From assembly GCA_947168825.1 (NCBI GenBank), contig CAMVNH010000002.1, positions 62,001-126,000 of the forward strand: DNA of 64,000 nt, in the 5' to 3' direction. The DNA comes from an uncultured Candidatus Saccharibacteria bacterium (GTDB taxonomy: Bacteria > Patescibacteriota > Saccharimonadia > Saccharimonadales > Saccharimonadaceae). This document shows, one piece after another, positions 50,642 to 60,703 of this stretch; within the stretch, counting starts at the first letter, position 1, and each line of letters starts with the position of its first letter. Under the pieces are notes generated by a model. The model saw nothing but the letters and a program-made list of their open reading frames with translations. It ran no database searches and was not told where the DNA came from. Made by a program: the position numbers and the translations under genes.

Positions 50642-51640
50642 TTAGTCTTCGAGGAGTTTGCAGACGAGACTAATAATAAGTGGTCTTTCGGAAGGATTGG
50701 ACTCGGCGATTAAGAGAGCAATAGCGGTGAGGGCACGGTCAGAAATCTTAGTTTCGCCATTCTTAGTGAGATTGCAGTCGTTGATGGTGAGAAATACGAT
50801 GAATAACAGGGAACCGATGCGTTTGTTGCCGTCGTAAAATGGGTGGTCTTTGATGATAAAATAGAGGAGGTTGGCGGCTTTTTCGGCGACAGTAGGGTAG
50901 AGTTCGGCTCCGTCGAAGCTTTGATAGATAGTTTTTAAGTTACCTTCAAAACTGTCATTTCGGCGTTTGCCAAAGAGATCACTGGCGGAGAGGTTATTTT
51001 TTAGTTTTTTGATTAAGTCTTCGCAGTCTTTCAAGTCTAGGGTTTTCTGGCGTTTTTTCGGGTTTAAGTTTTTTAGGTCGATATGGCCATTGTCGAATTG
51101 TTCAAGGGCTTTGAAGCTGCCGGCATATTTGGAGATAACCTCTAGGACACCATTGGCCTCGGGGCCGTCAAGCTCTTGGCGAGCAATAAGACGACGAACG
51201 ACGCCCATCATATTTTCAACGTTTTTTAGCTTTTTTGTTTCGAGTTGGCTGAGGCGATGCTCGTTTATGGCTATGCCGTTTACGACGTATTGTTTTAGGG
51301 TTTTTGTGGCCCAGATGCGGAAATCGGTGGCTTTTTTCGAGTTGACACGGTAGCCGACGGAGATGATGGCATCGAGATTATAAAAGTTGACCTCGCGGCG
51401 AACTTGGCGTTTGCCCTCTGTTCGAACTATTAAGTTTTTCTTAATAGTTCGATTTTCTTCTAGCTCTTTTTCGGCATAAATTTTTCGTAAATGCATATTA
51501 ATGTTAGGGGTTGTAACATTAAATAGCTGAGCAATTTGGTCTTGTGTGGCCCAAATAGTTTCATTGTTTTTGTCAACATCAAAAACAATTTCGCCTTCTA
51601 GGACCTTGTAGATTTCGATTTGTTGATTTTTTGTATCCAC
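50642..51640 (-). CDS. RhuM-family protein fused to a Fic/Doc-like domain
   Basis: 332 residues from a GTG at 51640, after a possible TGTTACAAT promoter; an upstream TTG frame to 51712 is open but would cross that promoter. The N-terminal RhuM pattern is ATQDQIAQLFNVTTPNINMHLRKIYAEKEL, VNFYNLDAIISVGYRVNSKKATDFRIWATKTLKQYV. The C-terminal ~100 residues contain HPFYDGNKRIGSLLF, the Fic/Doc HxFxxxNKR motif for AMPylation or phosphorylation. No antitoxin with an inhibitory SxxxE helix is visible nearby. Likely a toxin-like or effector gene. Confidence 0.82.
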   Translation of the reverse strand: MDTKNQQIEIYKVLEGEIVFDVDKNNETIWATQDQIAQLFNVTTPNINMHLRKIYAEKELEENRTIKKNLIVRTEGKRQVRREVNFYNLDAIISVGYRVNSKKATDFRIWATKTLKQYVVNGIAINEHRLSQLETKKLKNVENMMGVVRRLIARQELDGPEANGVLEVISKYAGSFKALEQFDNGHIDLKNLNPKKRQKTLDLKDCEDLIKKLKNNLSASDLFGKRRNDSFEGNLKTIYQSFDGAELYPTVAEKAANLLYFIIKDHPFYDGNKRIGSLLFIVFLTINDCNLTKNGETKISDRALTAIALLIAESNPSERPLIISLVCKLLED

Positions 51641-51715
51641 TGAGAAAACGACCCTTTCTGTCCACCGGTTAGTTATTGGTTCGATTGTAACAGAGATGCG
51701 GAAGATTTGCAAAAT

Positions 51716-52813
51716 CTAGGAAATGACGGAACGGGGGAGAATATTAAGAGAGTAGGGATCGGTTGGCTCTACGCCGCTTTTGATTTCGTAGAGGGCGCTA
51801 GCGCCGACCATAGCAGCGTTATCACCGGAGAATTTTGGCTCAGGGAAGAAAACGCGGTCTTCTCCAAATTCTTGGATGGCTTTTTTGCGGAGAGCTTGGT
51901 TGGCGCTGACGCCACCAGCGATGACGATGGATTTTACGTCTGGGTTTTCGGTTAGAGCCTGGCCTAGTTTTTCGAGTAAAATGTCGATAGCGGTTTTTTG
52001 GAAACTAGCAGCAAGGTCGGCTTTTTGCCCGTCGGCTAAGAGATTTTTTAGCTCGCCGGATGGGGTGGAGATAGGAACGTTTGCGATTTCTTGAGCGGTC
52101 CTTAGAACTGCGGTTTTGAGACCGGAGAAAGAAAAATCCAGGGAGGGGTTGTCGGGTTGATTTTTGTCACGAGGGGCGGAAGTGAGTTTTGGGTGCGGGA
52201 AGTGGTATTTTTTCGGGTCGCCTTGCTTAGCTTTTTCGGCAATGGCGGGACCACCAGGGTAGGGAAGACCGAGGATTTTCGCCACCTTGTCAAAACATTC
52301 GCCGACGGCGTCGTCGCGAGTGGTGCCGATGATGTCAAAATGGTTATGTTGATTCATTTTGATGATTTGGGTATGGCCACCGGAAATGACAAGAGCTATT
52401 AGTGGGAATTCTGGGAGGCTATCGTTCGTCAACCAGTTGGCGTAGATGTGAGATTTTAAGTGATGGACGGCATAGAGGGGTTTATTATGGAGAATCGCGA
52501 GGGTGCGGGCGGTCAGGGTGCCGATTAACAGGGAGCCGAGAAGGCCGGGAGTGTGGGTGACAGCGATGGCGTCGATGTCGTCCCAGGTTTTATCGGCATC
52601 TTTTAGGGCTTTTTTGACGACGGGAAGAATAGCTTCGAGATGACTTCTAGCTGCAACTTCGGGGATGACACCGCCGTAGGCTTTGAAGATATCAATTTGG
52701 GAGACGACGACGTTAGACTCTAGTTTTAGGGTTTCATCGAGATTTTTTGGATCACCAGAAACGACCGCAGCTGCGGTTTCATCGCAAGAACTTTCGATAG
52801 CGAGGATATTCAT
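51716..52813 (-). CDS. tsaD: tRNA N6-adenosine threonylcarbamoyltransferase TsaD
   Basis: 365 residues, normal length. N-terminus MNILAIESSCDETAAAVV; metal-site motif HHLKSHIYANW (HxxxH at ~120); nucleotide site LVISGGHTQI and the C-terminal VIAGGVSANQALR. It transfers the threonylcarbamoyl group to A37 of ANN-decoding tRNAs with TsaB/TsaE, which are not visible here. TATAAT preceded by CATGG lies 7 nt before the ATG (leaderless). Confidence 0.96.
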   Translation of the reverse strand: MNILAIESSCDETAAAVVSGDPKNLDETLKLESNVVVSQIDIFKAYGGVIPEVAARSHLEAILPVVKKALKDADKTWDDIDAIAVTHTPGLLGSLLIGTLTARTLAILHNKPLYAVHHLKSHIYANWLTNDSLPEFPLIALVISGGHTQIIKMNQHNHFDIIGTTRDDAVGECFDKVAKILGLPYPGGPAIAEKAKQGDPKKYHFPHPKLTSAPRDKNQPDNPSLDFSFSGLKTAVLRTAQEIANVPISTPSGELKNLLADGQKADLAASFQKTAIDILLEKLGQALTENPDVKSIVIAGGVSANQALRKKAIQEFGEDRVFFPEPKFSGDNAAMVGASALYEIKSGVEPTDPYSLNILPRSVIS

Positions 52814-52852
52814 GGTTTCTATTATACCATGATTTTACAGGGGTAGCAATGG

Positions 52853-54109
52853 TTAGCGGGAGTACCTAAGAGAGTCGATAGGGTTTTTGCGAGCGGCTTT
52901 GAGAGCGGGGTAGATGCCGAAGATGAGGCCGACGGTGACAGAAGTGGTGAGAGTAATGCCGATAATGTTGATGTCGATGTACGGGGCAAATGAGGTAACG
53001 ACAGAGAGTAGAAAGGCAAGAATGTAGCCAAGGACGAGACCGCCGAGACCGCCGAGACTGGAAAGGATAAGGGCCTCGAAGAGGAACTGTAGTAAGATAT
53101 TGCCGCTGGTGGCGCCGACAGCTTTCCTGATACCGATTTCGTGAGTGCGCTCGGCGACGGAGACAAGCATAATATTCATGACGCCGATACCACCGACGAT
53201 AAGCGAGATGCTGGCAACGAGAGTGAGCATGCCGGAGACAATCATGAGCATGCCGCTAGCGGGGTGTGAGATTTGGTCGCCGTAAGCGATGGAAAAATTA
53301 GTATCGTCGTTCTTAGTTTCTCTAAGTTTTTCGGAGATTTCGGTAGATAGTTTCGATAGGTCGTTTTTTGAGTTTGCAAGAACGTTGATTTGTTGAATCT
53401 GAAGGTTGTTCTCTAAGGTACTTAAATAGTCAGCCTTAACAAAGATGGAATTATTAAAATTAATATTCATGAAATTTAGCTGATCGTCAGCTTCAGCTAG
53501 TATGCCGATGACGATGAACTTTTGACCAAGTAGAGTGAGGGTTTTGCCGACTGGCTCGGTAGTGCCGAAGAGTCTTAGGGAAAGATCGTGACCGACTACG
53601 GCAGTGTTAGGCTGATTTTTATTGGTAAGGAAAGTGCCACTGCTGAGAGTAAGTTTTTGAATATCGATGAAGGCTGGGTTGGTGGCGATGACCGAGGCGG
53701 AATTGATAGTGGAAGTATAAGCTTTACCGTTATCATCAATACGATCGGCGGAGACAGTGAGTTCGGATTTAGCAATTTCAGAAACGGATTTGACATCAGC
53801 AATTTTTGAGATAGTTGTGATGTCTTCTAGGCTCAAATTGCTTTTTAGATATTGATTTGAAGATGTAAGCGTTTCAAGAATGTTTTCGGTAGTATCTTTT
53901 TCGGAACTTGGGCGGATAACAATGAGATCGGAGCCGGTATTAGTAACTTGATAAGAGATAATTTTTTGGATGCTGCCAGTAAGGGATAGAATGAGGACGA
54001 TAGCGGCGACACCGATGGCAATGCCGAGGCAGGTAAGAAAGGAACGGGTGCGATTTTGATGAATGGAGTCGTAGGCTAGACGATAATGAGTACGGAGAAG
54101 AAGGGACAT
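52853..54109 (-). CDS. MacB/FtsX-like ABC transporter permease
   Basis: 418 residues. One N-terminal membrane segment (FLTCLGIAIGVAAIVLILSLTG), a large extracytoplasmic MacB-core domain (~60-270) with VVGHDLSLRLFGTTEPVGKTL, then three C-terminal segments including IGVMNIMLVSVAERTHEIGIRKAVGA, the FtsX-family signature. Works with the ATPase gene that overlaps it by one base (54109). Role may be export of peptides or lipids, or lipoprotein handling; no accessory MacA is seen. Confidence 0.9.
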   Translation of the reverse strand: MSLLLRTHYRLAYDSIHQNRTRSFLTCLGIAIGVAAIVLILSLTGSIQKIISYQVTNTGSDLIVIRPSSEKDTTENILETLTSSNQYLKSNLSLEDITTISKIADVKSVSEIAKSELTVSADRIDDNGKAYTSTINSASVIATNPAFIDIQKLTLSSGTFLTNKNQPNTAVVGHDLSLRLFGTTEPVGKTLTLLGQKFIVIGILAEADDQLNFMNINFNNSIFVKADYLSTLENNLQIQQINVLANSKNDLSKLSTEISEKLRETKNDDTNFSIAYGDQISHPASGMLMIVSGMLTLVASISLIVGGIGVMNIMLVSVAERTHEIGIRKAVGATSGNILLQFLFEALILSSLGGLGGLVLGYILAFLLSVVTSFAPYIDINIIGITLTTSVTVGLIFGIYPALKAARKNPIDSLRYSR

Positions 54110-54861
54110 TATTTTTTACCTTTCTTGTTAAAATGGATTTTTACGGGTTCGGGGAGATCTTTGTCGGCAACAGTTTTAATATCGGTATCGATACCGCCGT
54201 CAAGCATATTGATAACTCGAGTGGCATAAGTTGTGAGGCTAGGGTTATGAGTAACCATAATAATAGTGTTGCCTTCACTGTGAATAGATTTTAGCTCTTC
54301 CATGACGATATGGGCGGAGCGGGAGTCGAGATTGCCGGTTGGCTCATCAGCAAGGATAATTTCGGGTTCGGCGATGAGGGAACGAGCGATAGCGATGCGT
54401 TGTTTTTGGCCACCGGAGAGTTGATCGGGCATATAATATTCTTTTGGTTGGAGATGGAAACGGTCAAGGATTTCATCGGCGCGTTTTTCGCGAGTGAGTT
54501 TGGTTTTGCCAGCATATACGAGAGGAAGGGTAACGTTGTCGAGAATATTTAGAGTCGGGATGAGGTTAAAATCTTGGAAAATCATGCCGATTTTTTTGCT
54601 TCGAAGCCTGGCCTTTTTATGATGGCTGATTTTTTCGACGGATTCGCCGTTTAGGAGATAAGTACCTTCGGTGGCTTGGTCGAGGAGACCGATAATGTTT
54701 AGTAAAGTGGTTTTGCCACAGCCGGACGGCCCCATAATCATGATGAACTCGCCCTGTTTAACTTTGAGGTCAAAGTTTTTCAAAGCGTAACTTTCGGCGT
54801 CACCATAGCCATAGCGTTTGGTGATCTTTTTTAGGTTGATGATGACGCTGTTTTTTGCCAC
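54109..54861 (-). CDS. MacB/LolD-type ABC transporter ATPase
   Basis: 250 residues. Walker [15 protein letters not shown]-loop with [13 protein letters not shown], signature [13 protein letters not shown], Walker [15 protein letters not shown]-loop MVTHNP. The family pattern matches LolD/MacB ATPases. A TTGAAA-17-TATAAT promoter lies upstream on the minus strand (~54912-54940). Operon with the permease. Confidence 0.92.
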   Translation of the reverse strand: MAKNSVIINLKKITKRYGYGDAESYALKNFDLKVKQGEFIMIMGPSGCGKTTLLNIIGLLDQATEGTYLLNGESVEKISHHKKARLRSKKIGMIFQDFNLIPTLNILDNVTLPLVYAGKTKLTREKRADEILDRFHLQPKEYYMPDQLSGGQKQRIAIARSLIAEPEIILADEPTGNLDSRSAHIVMEELKSIHSEGNTIIMVTHNPSLTTYATRVINMLDGGIDTDIKTVADKDLPEPVKIHFNKKGKK

Positions 54862-55012
54862 TTAAAATTAACTCCACTTATTTTTGCGCCACCCGTATAG
54901 TATTAGGCTCCATTATAATTTCTTGAGAAGTTTTTTTCAAGGGTTGACTTTTCGAGAACGATAAAAATAATTTTTCGGTGAAATATGGAATCTGTGATAT
55001 AATGGGGGAGTC

Positions 55013-55102
55013 GGTGGAGTGGCCGAGTGGTTGAAGGCGCACGCTTGGAAAGCGTGTATGCGGGCAACCGTATCGCAGGTTCGAATCCTGTCTCCACCGC
55101 CA
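55013..55102 (+). tRNA. tRNA-Ser (anticodon GGA)
   Basis: 90 nt with CCA encoded. Acceptor GGTGGAG/CTCCACC; anticodon loop TTGGAAA gives GGA; long variable arm (TATGCGGGCAACCGTAT); T arm GCAGGTTCGAATCCTGT. Preceded by TGTGATATAAT and followed by T7. Reads UCC/UCU. Confidence 0.95.
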
Positions 55103-55162
55103 TTTTTTTGTGCCAAAATGGATATGTTTATGTTATAATGAAGTAGTAAAGAGTTGGAGGCT

Positions 55163-56479
55163 ATGAAAAAAGTAATAGGAAAGTTGAGTTCGGTTGTCCT
55201 TTCTGGAGTTTCTTTGTTGTTTTTTACTTTTGTAAGTGCTAATTTTGGCGAAGCCTGGGCCACCGCTTCAGTTTCTGGTGATGTGGAAATTTCGGTAGGC
55301 ATTACTCCATCCGTGGCAATATCAATTCAAAGTCCGAATGATGATGATCCGACTTGTGTAGCGATTGGACAGAATCCGAAGCCTTCTTGTGCACGAGCGA
55401 CTGTGGACTCAAACACGTACAGCTCTTCCTATTCTGACGTAACGGTGTTCACAAACAATACTAGTGGGTATGGATTGACGGTATCAGCGGAGGAACCAAA
55501 TTTAGTAAGTAGTACGGATAGCAATAATGTAATACCGACCGGGATTCTATCAGTGAATAGTGATGGAACGGTACCTGGCGGACAGAACAAATGGTCATTT
55601 AAGACGGATGGTTATATTGAAAACTGGACGGCAATGTCGGTGAGCCCAATTACAGTAGTAGCGTATAATGCACCTACACCTACTGGAAATACAACGCGGG
55701 TGACCTATGGGATTTCTGCGGGAACGAATCCAGCTGGTTCTTATGAAACGGAGTTGGTTTATACGGCGACGGTTTTTGATGGCGAGAATCCGGATTATGA
55801 GGGAGACGTAGCGTATATGCAAGGGTTTACTTGTGGATCAATCGAGGAAGGTGAAACGACGACTTTGATGGATCGGCGAGACAGAAAAACTTATGCGGTA
55901 TCGAAACTTGCGGATGGACTTTGTTGGATGACGGAAGATTTGAAACTTGGTGGAGATTATGACATGCAACTAACATCAACATATTCTGATGTAACATCTG
56001 ATTTCGTGTTGAGGGCAGAAAATACCGGAACATGGTGTACAACAGATGACGCAAGCTGTACTGATCAGAGTTTAATGTTGAAGACTGGGGCGCCGAATGG
56101 GTATCTATACAACTGGTATGCGGCAACGGCAGGTGGTGGTACCTATGAAACTGAATCGGGAATGGTGGAAAGTTCAATTTGTCCGAAAGGCTGGAAGCCA
56201 CCACATGGCGGAACTGGTATTGGGTCGTTCTATTCGATTACGCAGACTTATGATACGGTGGCGAAGTTGCTCGATACTCCAATTCCAGCGTTTAATTTCA
56301 CTGGGTTTAGGAATGGTGCGAGCGTAAACTTCCCAGATTCTGGTGGTTATTATTGGGCAAGATCAGCGGTAAGTGCATCGAATGCAAACTACTTTGTATT
56401 CTATGGTAATGTAGTGAATCCACAACATTCTGGGAACAAATATTATGGCTTTGCACTAAGGTGCGTGTCCACGTTATAA
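55163..56479 (+). CDS. Secreted FISUMP-domain protein without a variable repeat
   Basis: 438 residues from the ATG at 55163. Signal peptide ~1-30; a beta-rich N-terminal region (~35-210) resembling that of the DGR target in size and placement; then the FISUMP domain: [60 protein letters not shown], and the C-terminal [12 protein letters not shown], parallel to YFGYSVRCLAR of the target. No TR-like sequence or GACA hairpin follows. A fixed homologue of the diversified protein. Confidence 0.85.
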   Translation: MKKVIGKLSSVVLSGVSLLFFTFVSANFGEAWATASVSGDVEISVGITPSVAISIQSPNDDDPTCVAIGQNPKPSCARATVDSNTYSSSYSDVTVFTNNTSGYGLTVSAEEPNLVSSTDSNNVIPTGILSVNSDGTVPGGQNKWSFKTDGYIENWTAMSVSPITVVAYNAPTPTGNTTRVTYGISAGTNPAGSYETELVYTATVFDGENPDYEGDVAYMQGFTCGSIEEGETTTLMDRRDRKTYAVSKLADGLCWMTEDLKLGGDYDMQLTSTYSDVTSDFVLRAENTGTWCTTDDASCTDQSLMLKTGAPNGYLYNWYAATAGGGTYETESGMVESSICPKGWKPPHGGTGIGSFYSITQTYDTVAKLLDTPIPAFNFTGFRNGASVNFPDSGGYYWARSAVSASNANYFVFYGNVVNPQHSGNKYYGFALRCVSTL

Positions 56480-56692
56480 ATTGATGATTTTAGTGTGGGA
56501 GTGGGCGCCGCGCTCGATAGTAATGTAAGATTTGGGGACATGGAAATGTTTGGCGAGAAGTTTGATGAGAGCGGCGTTAGCTTCACCGTCGTGAGGTTTG
56601 GCGCGGAGATAGACTGTGTACTCTTCGGGTGCGGTTTCGATAATTTTTTCTTGGCTGGTGCCGGTTTTGACAGTGATTTTTAGCTGTGTCAT
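56474..56692 (-). CDS. DUF167/YggU-family protein
   Basis: 72 residues. The pattern YTVYLRAKPHDGEANAALIKLLAKHFHVPKSYITIERGAHSHTKII is the family signature. Function unproven. It overlaps the end of the FISUMP gene by 6 bases. Slightly short at the N-terminus compared with ~95-residue members. Confidence 0.9.
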   Translation of the reverse strand: MTQLKITVKTGTSQEKIIETAPEEYTVYLRAKPHDGEANAALIKLLAKHFHVPKSYITIERGAHSHTKIINL

Positions 56693-56717
56693 AAAATAAA
56701 TATATCATATTATGAAA

Positions 56718-56740
56718 ATAGCCCCCAATAAGGGGGCTAT
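56718..56740 (-). terminator. Terminator after hppA
   Basis: ATAGCCCCC/GGGGGCTAT with a 5-base loop followed on the minus strand by TTTTCATA, 12 bases beyond the stop. Confidence 0.85.
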
Positions 56741-56751
56741 GCTGAGGAAAA

Positions 56752-58860
56752 TTAAAAAAGATGCACTGAGGAGAGAATGGGTGCAAGAGTGTTTGCAACC
56801 GTTGACATCGTCTTGATAAAAATATCAAGAGCGACGCCAACAACGTCTTTACGGGTGTCACCAACGGTATCACCAACGACGGTAGCTTTGTGCGCAGGGG
56901 TCTTTTTACCATATCCGGTCAATAGGCCGGCTTCGACATATTTTTTGGCATTATCCCATGCACCACCACTATTGCCCATAAAGATGGCTTTAGGGATAGC
57001 AACAACAGTGGCACCAACGAGAAGGCCACCGATAAACTCGACGCCGCAAAGTAGCATGCCGACAAATGGAATGAAAAGTGCAAGAAGTGACGGTGCTAAC
57101 ATTTTACGTAGAGCTTGTTTGGTAGCCATAGCGATGATGGATTCGTAGTCTGGCCTGACTGTTCCTTCCATAACTCCAGGGCGAGATAATTGCTCGTCGC
57201 CTGCATCGGCCATAAGGTGTGCAGATTCTATGGTGTTATCGGTAAGCATGGCGCTAAAGTATTCGACAAGAGCACCGCCGATTATTGCACCAACGATAAC
57301 GATTGGACTAGCAATGTTGAGGACGATTTCGCCTTTAGCATAACTACCGACATAGGCAAAGATTAGTGAAACGGTTGCGTATGCGGCGGAGCCGATAGCG
57401 AAACCTTTGCCGATAGCTGCGGTAGTATTGCCGGTGGCATCCAGTTTGTCGGTAATTGCGCGGATAGATTCGTCAAGATGGCAACTTTCGGCGATTCCGC
57501 CGGCATTGTCGGCGATTGGTCCGAAGGCGTCAATCGAGACTGTAGTTGCAACAAATGAAAGCATACCAAGTGCGGCAATAGCAATACCGTAGACTCCGCA
57601 GAGAAACCATGAAACAAGCATTGAGGTGCCTATAACCAGGATAGGTAACAGTGTTGAACGTGATCCAAGTGCGTCGCCTTTGGTAATAACAAAAGCTTCA
57701 CCTTCCGGTGAGATTTCTGCAATTTTTTGCACTGGCGAATGATCGGTGCTGGTATAGTACTCAGTGATTTTGCCAACAAGAACTCCAGAAACAATGCCGA
57801 AAATCGAGGCGATCCAGGGCGAACTCCAACCAAATAGGAAACCGCTATTTGCTACGGCGTCGCTAAAGAGGTATTTTGCGGCGAAAGCGCCGCTAATTAC
57901 AGTAAGGGCAGCGGAGATGTATGTTGCGTTGTCAAGTTCTTTAGCGGGGTCATCTTTAGCCTTATGGTACAAGGCATAAGAAAGACCGATAATACAGCTT
58001 AAGAGCCCGAAACCGGCAAGTAGTATCGGAAAAGAGCATGCTGCGTCGAATATTGCTGAGCCAGGCTCAAAAGTGATTTTTGCGATTAAGAGGCAGGCTA
58101 CAATAGTAGCGACAAAACTTTCCAAGAGGTCACTGCAGTTTCCGGCAATATCATTGACATTATCGCCTATGAAATCGGCGATAGTGTTCGGCATGCGACT
58201 GTCGTCTTCTGGCATATCGTGGCGAATTTTTGCTACGATGTCGGCAGAGATGTCGGCGGCTTTGGTGTAATTACCACCAGCTACACGGTTGAACATAGCA
58301 ACGAGTGAACAGCCTAGCGAGTAGGTTGTTAGACGCATAGTTGTAGCGTTACAGCCAAAGTTAAGCAAAAGACCATGACTAGTAGTGTCATTCATCCCGC
58401 CAGATGTTAGAAAGACGATTGCGAGGCCGAGGATACCAAAAGCTTCAACGGAGAGCCCACTGATGATTCCGCCTTTTAGAGCAGTGCGAACTGTTCTGCC
58501 GACAGTTCCACAACGTAGGGCGCGTCTAGCAACGCGAAAGTTGGCATAGGTTGCGCCAACCATACCGACAATGCAGGCCGTGCTACTCATGCATGCTCCC
58601 AAAATGAATGAGAGCCCACTAAACCTTTCGATAAAAAGAGAAAAGATAGCGGCAACAATGATAACTACGATTGAGATTGTTTGGTACTCGGTAATCATGA
58701 ACGTACGTGCGCCATTACGAATGATGCCGGCTAATTCGAACATATCCTGCTCTTCTTTAGTGTAGAGCTTTTTCTTTTTTTTGATATTCAAGTAGTAGTA
58801 GACAACCATTCCGATAGCGATTAATACGATCGGCAAAACTCCAAGATAGTATTTTTCCAT
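56752..58860 (-). CDS. hppA: Membrane-bound ion-pumping pyrophosphatase
   Basis: 702 residues from the ATG at 58860, chosen for AGGAGG 8 bases upstream. Many membrane segments; substrate motifs GGNYTKAADISADIVAKI, DDSRMPNTIADFIGDNVNDIAGNCSDL and, in the C-terminal third, GNTTAAIGKGFAIGSAA. The Ala-Ala there (not Lys) is typical of the K+-dependent class. It couples PPi hydrolysis to H+ or Na+ export; the ion cannot be told here. Normal DVGADLVGKVE is replaced by DISADIVAKIR, a variant to note. It could help this reduced organism energise its membrane. Confidence 0.93.
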   Translation of the reverse strand: MEKYYLGVLPIVLIAIGMVVYYYLNIKKKKKLYTKEEQDMFELAGIIRNGARTFMITEYQTISIVVIIVAAIFSLFIERFSGLSFILGACMSSTACIVGMVGATYANFRVARRALRCGTVGRTVRTALKGGIISGLSVEAFGILGLAIVFLTSGGMNDTTSHGLLLNFGCNATTMRLTTYSLGCSLVAMFNRVAGGNYTKAADISADIVAKIRHDMPEDDSRMPNTIADFIGDNVNDIAGNCSDLLESFVATIVACLLIAKITFEPGSAIFDAACSFPILLAGFGLLSCIIGLSYALYHKAKDDPAKELDNATYISAALTVISGAFAAKYLFSDAVANSGFLFGWSSPWIASIFGIVSGVLVGKITEYYTSTDHSPVQKIAEISPEGEAFVITKGDALGSRSTLLPILVIGTSMLVSWFLCGVYGIAIAALGMLSFVATTVSIDAFGPIADNAGGIAESCHLDESIRAITDKLDATGNTTAAIGKGFAIGSAAYATVSLIFAYVGSYAKGEIVLNIASPIVIVGAIIGGALVEYFSAMLTDNTIESAHLMADAGDEQLSRPGVMEGTVRPDYESIIAMATKQALRKMLAPSLLALFIPFVGMLLCGVEFIGGLLVGATVVAIPKAIFMGNSGGAWDNAKKYVEAGLLTGYGKKTPAHKATVVGDTVGDTRKDVVGVALDIFIKTMSTVANTLAPILSSVHLF

Positions 58861-58904
58861 AGAACATTCCTCCTTTTTAATGTACATGTCGGCCTCAGCT
58901 ACGA

Positions 58905-58933
58905 CAAAAAACAAAGGGCGCTCCTCAACGCCC
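58905..58933 (-). promoter_or_regulatory. Attenuator-like hairpin in the hppA leader
   Basis: Read on the minus strand: GGGCG-TTGAGGAG-CGCCC followed by TTTGTTTTTTG, then a second weak hairpin GTCG/CGAC before the ribosome site. It is close to the likely start of the hppA mRNA (TATTAT near 58948). Looks like a terminator placed inside a leader. Confidence 0.5.
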
Positions 58934-59050
58934 ACCGTGAAATATAATAACATAAATTCTAGAAAAAGTCATCGATGATATGAAGTAGGGCTTATGTTAT
59001 AATAGAATATAAGTTTATTAATCAGCGGTGGAAGAAGGAGGCGACTCGAG

Positions 59051-60703
59051 ATGACAAGTAAAAAATGTAAATACATTTTTGTGACGGGAGGGGTGTTGTC
59101 TGGGGTCGGAAAGGGAATTACTGCGGCTTCAATGGGGGCGATTTTGAAGGCAAAGGGCTTTAAGGTAACGATGCAGAAATGCGATCCGTATCTAAATGTG
59201 GATGCAGGGCTTTTAAATCCGGTCGAACATGGAGAATGTTATGTGACGCATGATGGGGTGGAGACAGACCTTGACTTGGGGCATTATGAGCGATTTTTGG
59301 ATTTCGAAACATCAAAATATTCGATTACGCTGTCGGGCGGGATTTATAAGGAGCTGATCGAAAAAGAGCGTGCGGGTGGTTTTCACGGAAAGACGGTGCA
59401 GTTAGTGCCGCATTTTACTAATCTTGTGATGGAGAAGATTGAGAAGGCTTCGACTGGGTCGGATGTACATATTGTAGAAATTGGGGGAACGGTGGGTGAC
59501 TATGAGGGGCTGCCGTTTATTGAGGCGATTCGGTTGTTTGCAAATAAAGTGGGGCGGCGGAATTGTTTGTATCTTTCGGTGGTATATGTGCCGTGGATTA
59601 ATACTTCTAAGGAACTGAAAACAAAGCCGGCACAGAATGCTTTGAAGGATTTGCGTGGATTCGGAATTATTCCAGATATTGTTTGCGTGAGGACGGAGAA
59701 GCCGTGCCCGCGGGCGATTTGTGAAAAGATTGCGGCATTTTCGGGGATTTCGGGCGATGCAGTGGTGAACCTGCCGGATATTGATTCGGTGTATGACGTA
59801 CCGTTTAATGTGCTGAAATCAGGGGTGCTGGAGATTTTGAATGATTTTGTGGGAGATGATTCGGAGCCTGATATGTCGAAGTGGGCAGATTTTTCGGCAT
59901 GGCGGGCAACAGATTGGGAAAAGACTGTGCGAGTTGGATTAGTGGCAAAATATGTCGGAAATGAGGATACGTATATTTGTGTAACCGAGGCATTAAAGGC
60001 GGCCGCGGCACATAACAAAGTCAATTTGGATATAGTTTGGATTAATGCGGAAAGTGCAGGGGACGAGGACTTTGAGGCTGTCGATGGTTTAGTAGTGCCA
60101 GGAGGATTTGGCGCGCGAGGAGCAGAAGGGAAGATTGCTGCAGCTACGTACGCACTTTCTCATGATAAGCCGTATCTTGGACTTTGTCTTGGAATGCAGA
60201 TGGCGTGTGTGGCGGCAGCGCGGCGAGGAGGGCTCAAAGGCGCCGGGAGTGAAGAGTTTATAGAAGGTAAGAAGCCGCGGAATTTTGAGAACGTGATATA
60301 TATTATGGAGGGACAAGAGGGGAAGCAGTCGACCGGTGGAACGATGCGGCTTGGTGATTATCCAGCGATTTTGAAGAAAGGGACTAAGGTTGCAGAGGCT
60401 TATCGTGATGAGTTGGAAAATTGTGGCGTTTATATTATGGGGACGGAAATTTTGAAGAATGGTGATGTAAAGGTGATTGAACGACATCGTCATCGCTACG
60501 AAGTTAATCAGAAATATTTGGATGCGATTCGTGATGGTGGGATAAAAGTTTCTGGGACTTCTCCAGATGGGAAATTGGTTGAGTTTGTTGAAGCGCCTGA
60601 CTGTAAGTTCTTTGTTGCAACACAGGCTCATCCGGAGTTTAAGTCGCGACCACTTTCGGTACACCCGTTGTTTATGGAATTTATTAAGAGTATGAAAGAT
60701 TAG
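59051..60703 (+). CDS. pyrG: CTP synthase
   Basis: 550 residues. N-terminal synthetase domain: YIFVTGGVLSGVGKGITAAS and QKCDPYLNVDAGLLNPVEHGE. C-terminal glutaminase: VVPGGFGARG, the catalytic Cys in GLCLGMQMA and the HPEFKSRP end. Makes CTP from UTP and glutamine. AAGGAGG lies ~8 bases before the ATG and TATAAT ~50 bases upstream. Confidence 0.97.
   Translation: MTSKKCKYIFVTGGVLSGVGKGITAASMGAILKAKGFKVTMQKCDPYLNVDAGLLNPVEHGECYVTHDGVETDLDLGHYERFLDFETSKYSITLSGGIYKELIEKERAGGFHGKTVQLVPHFTNLVMEKIEKASTGSDVHIVEIGGTVGDYEGLPFIEAIRLFANKVGRRNCLYLSVVYVPWINTSKELKTKPAQNALKDLRGFGIIPDIVCVRTEKPCPRAICEKIAAFSGISGDAVVNLPDIDSVYDVPFNVLKSGVLEILNDFVGDDSEPDMSKWADFSAWRATDWEKTVRVGLVAKYVGNEDTYICVTEALKAAAAHNKVNLDIVWINAESAGDEDFEAVDGLVVPGGFGARGAEGKIAAATYALSHDKPYLGLCLGMQMACVAAARRGGLKGAGSEEFIEGKKPRNFENVIYIMEGQEGKQSTGGTMRLGDYPAILKKGTKVAEAYRDELENCGVYIMGTEILKNGDVKVIERHRHRYEVNQKYLDAIRDGGIKVSGTSPDGKLVEFVEAPDCKFFVATQAHPEFKSRPLSVHPLFMEFIKSMKD

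Noticed and set aside
55163..56479. Second VR candidate in the other FISUMP protein
   Set aside because: Its 3' end does not align with the TR at DNA level and no homing segment or hairpin follows.
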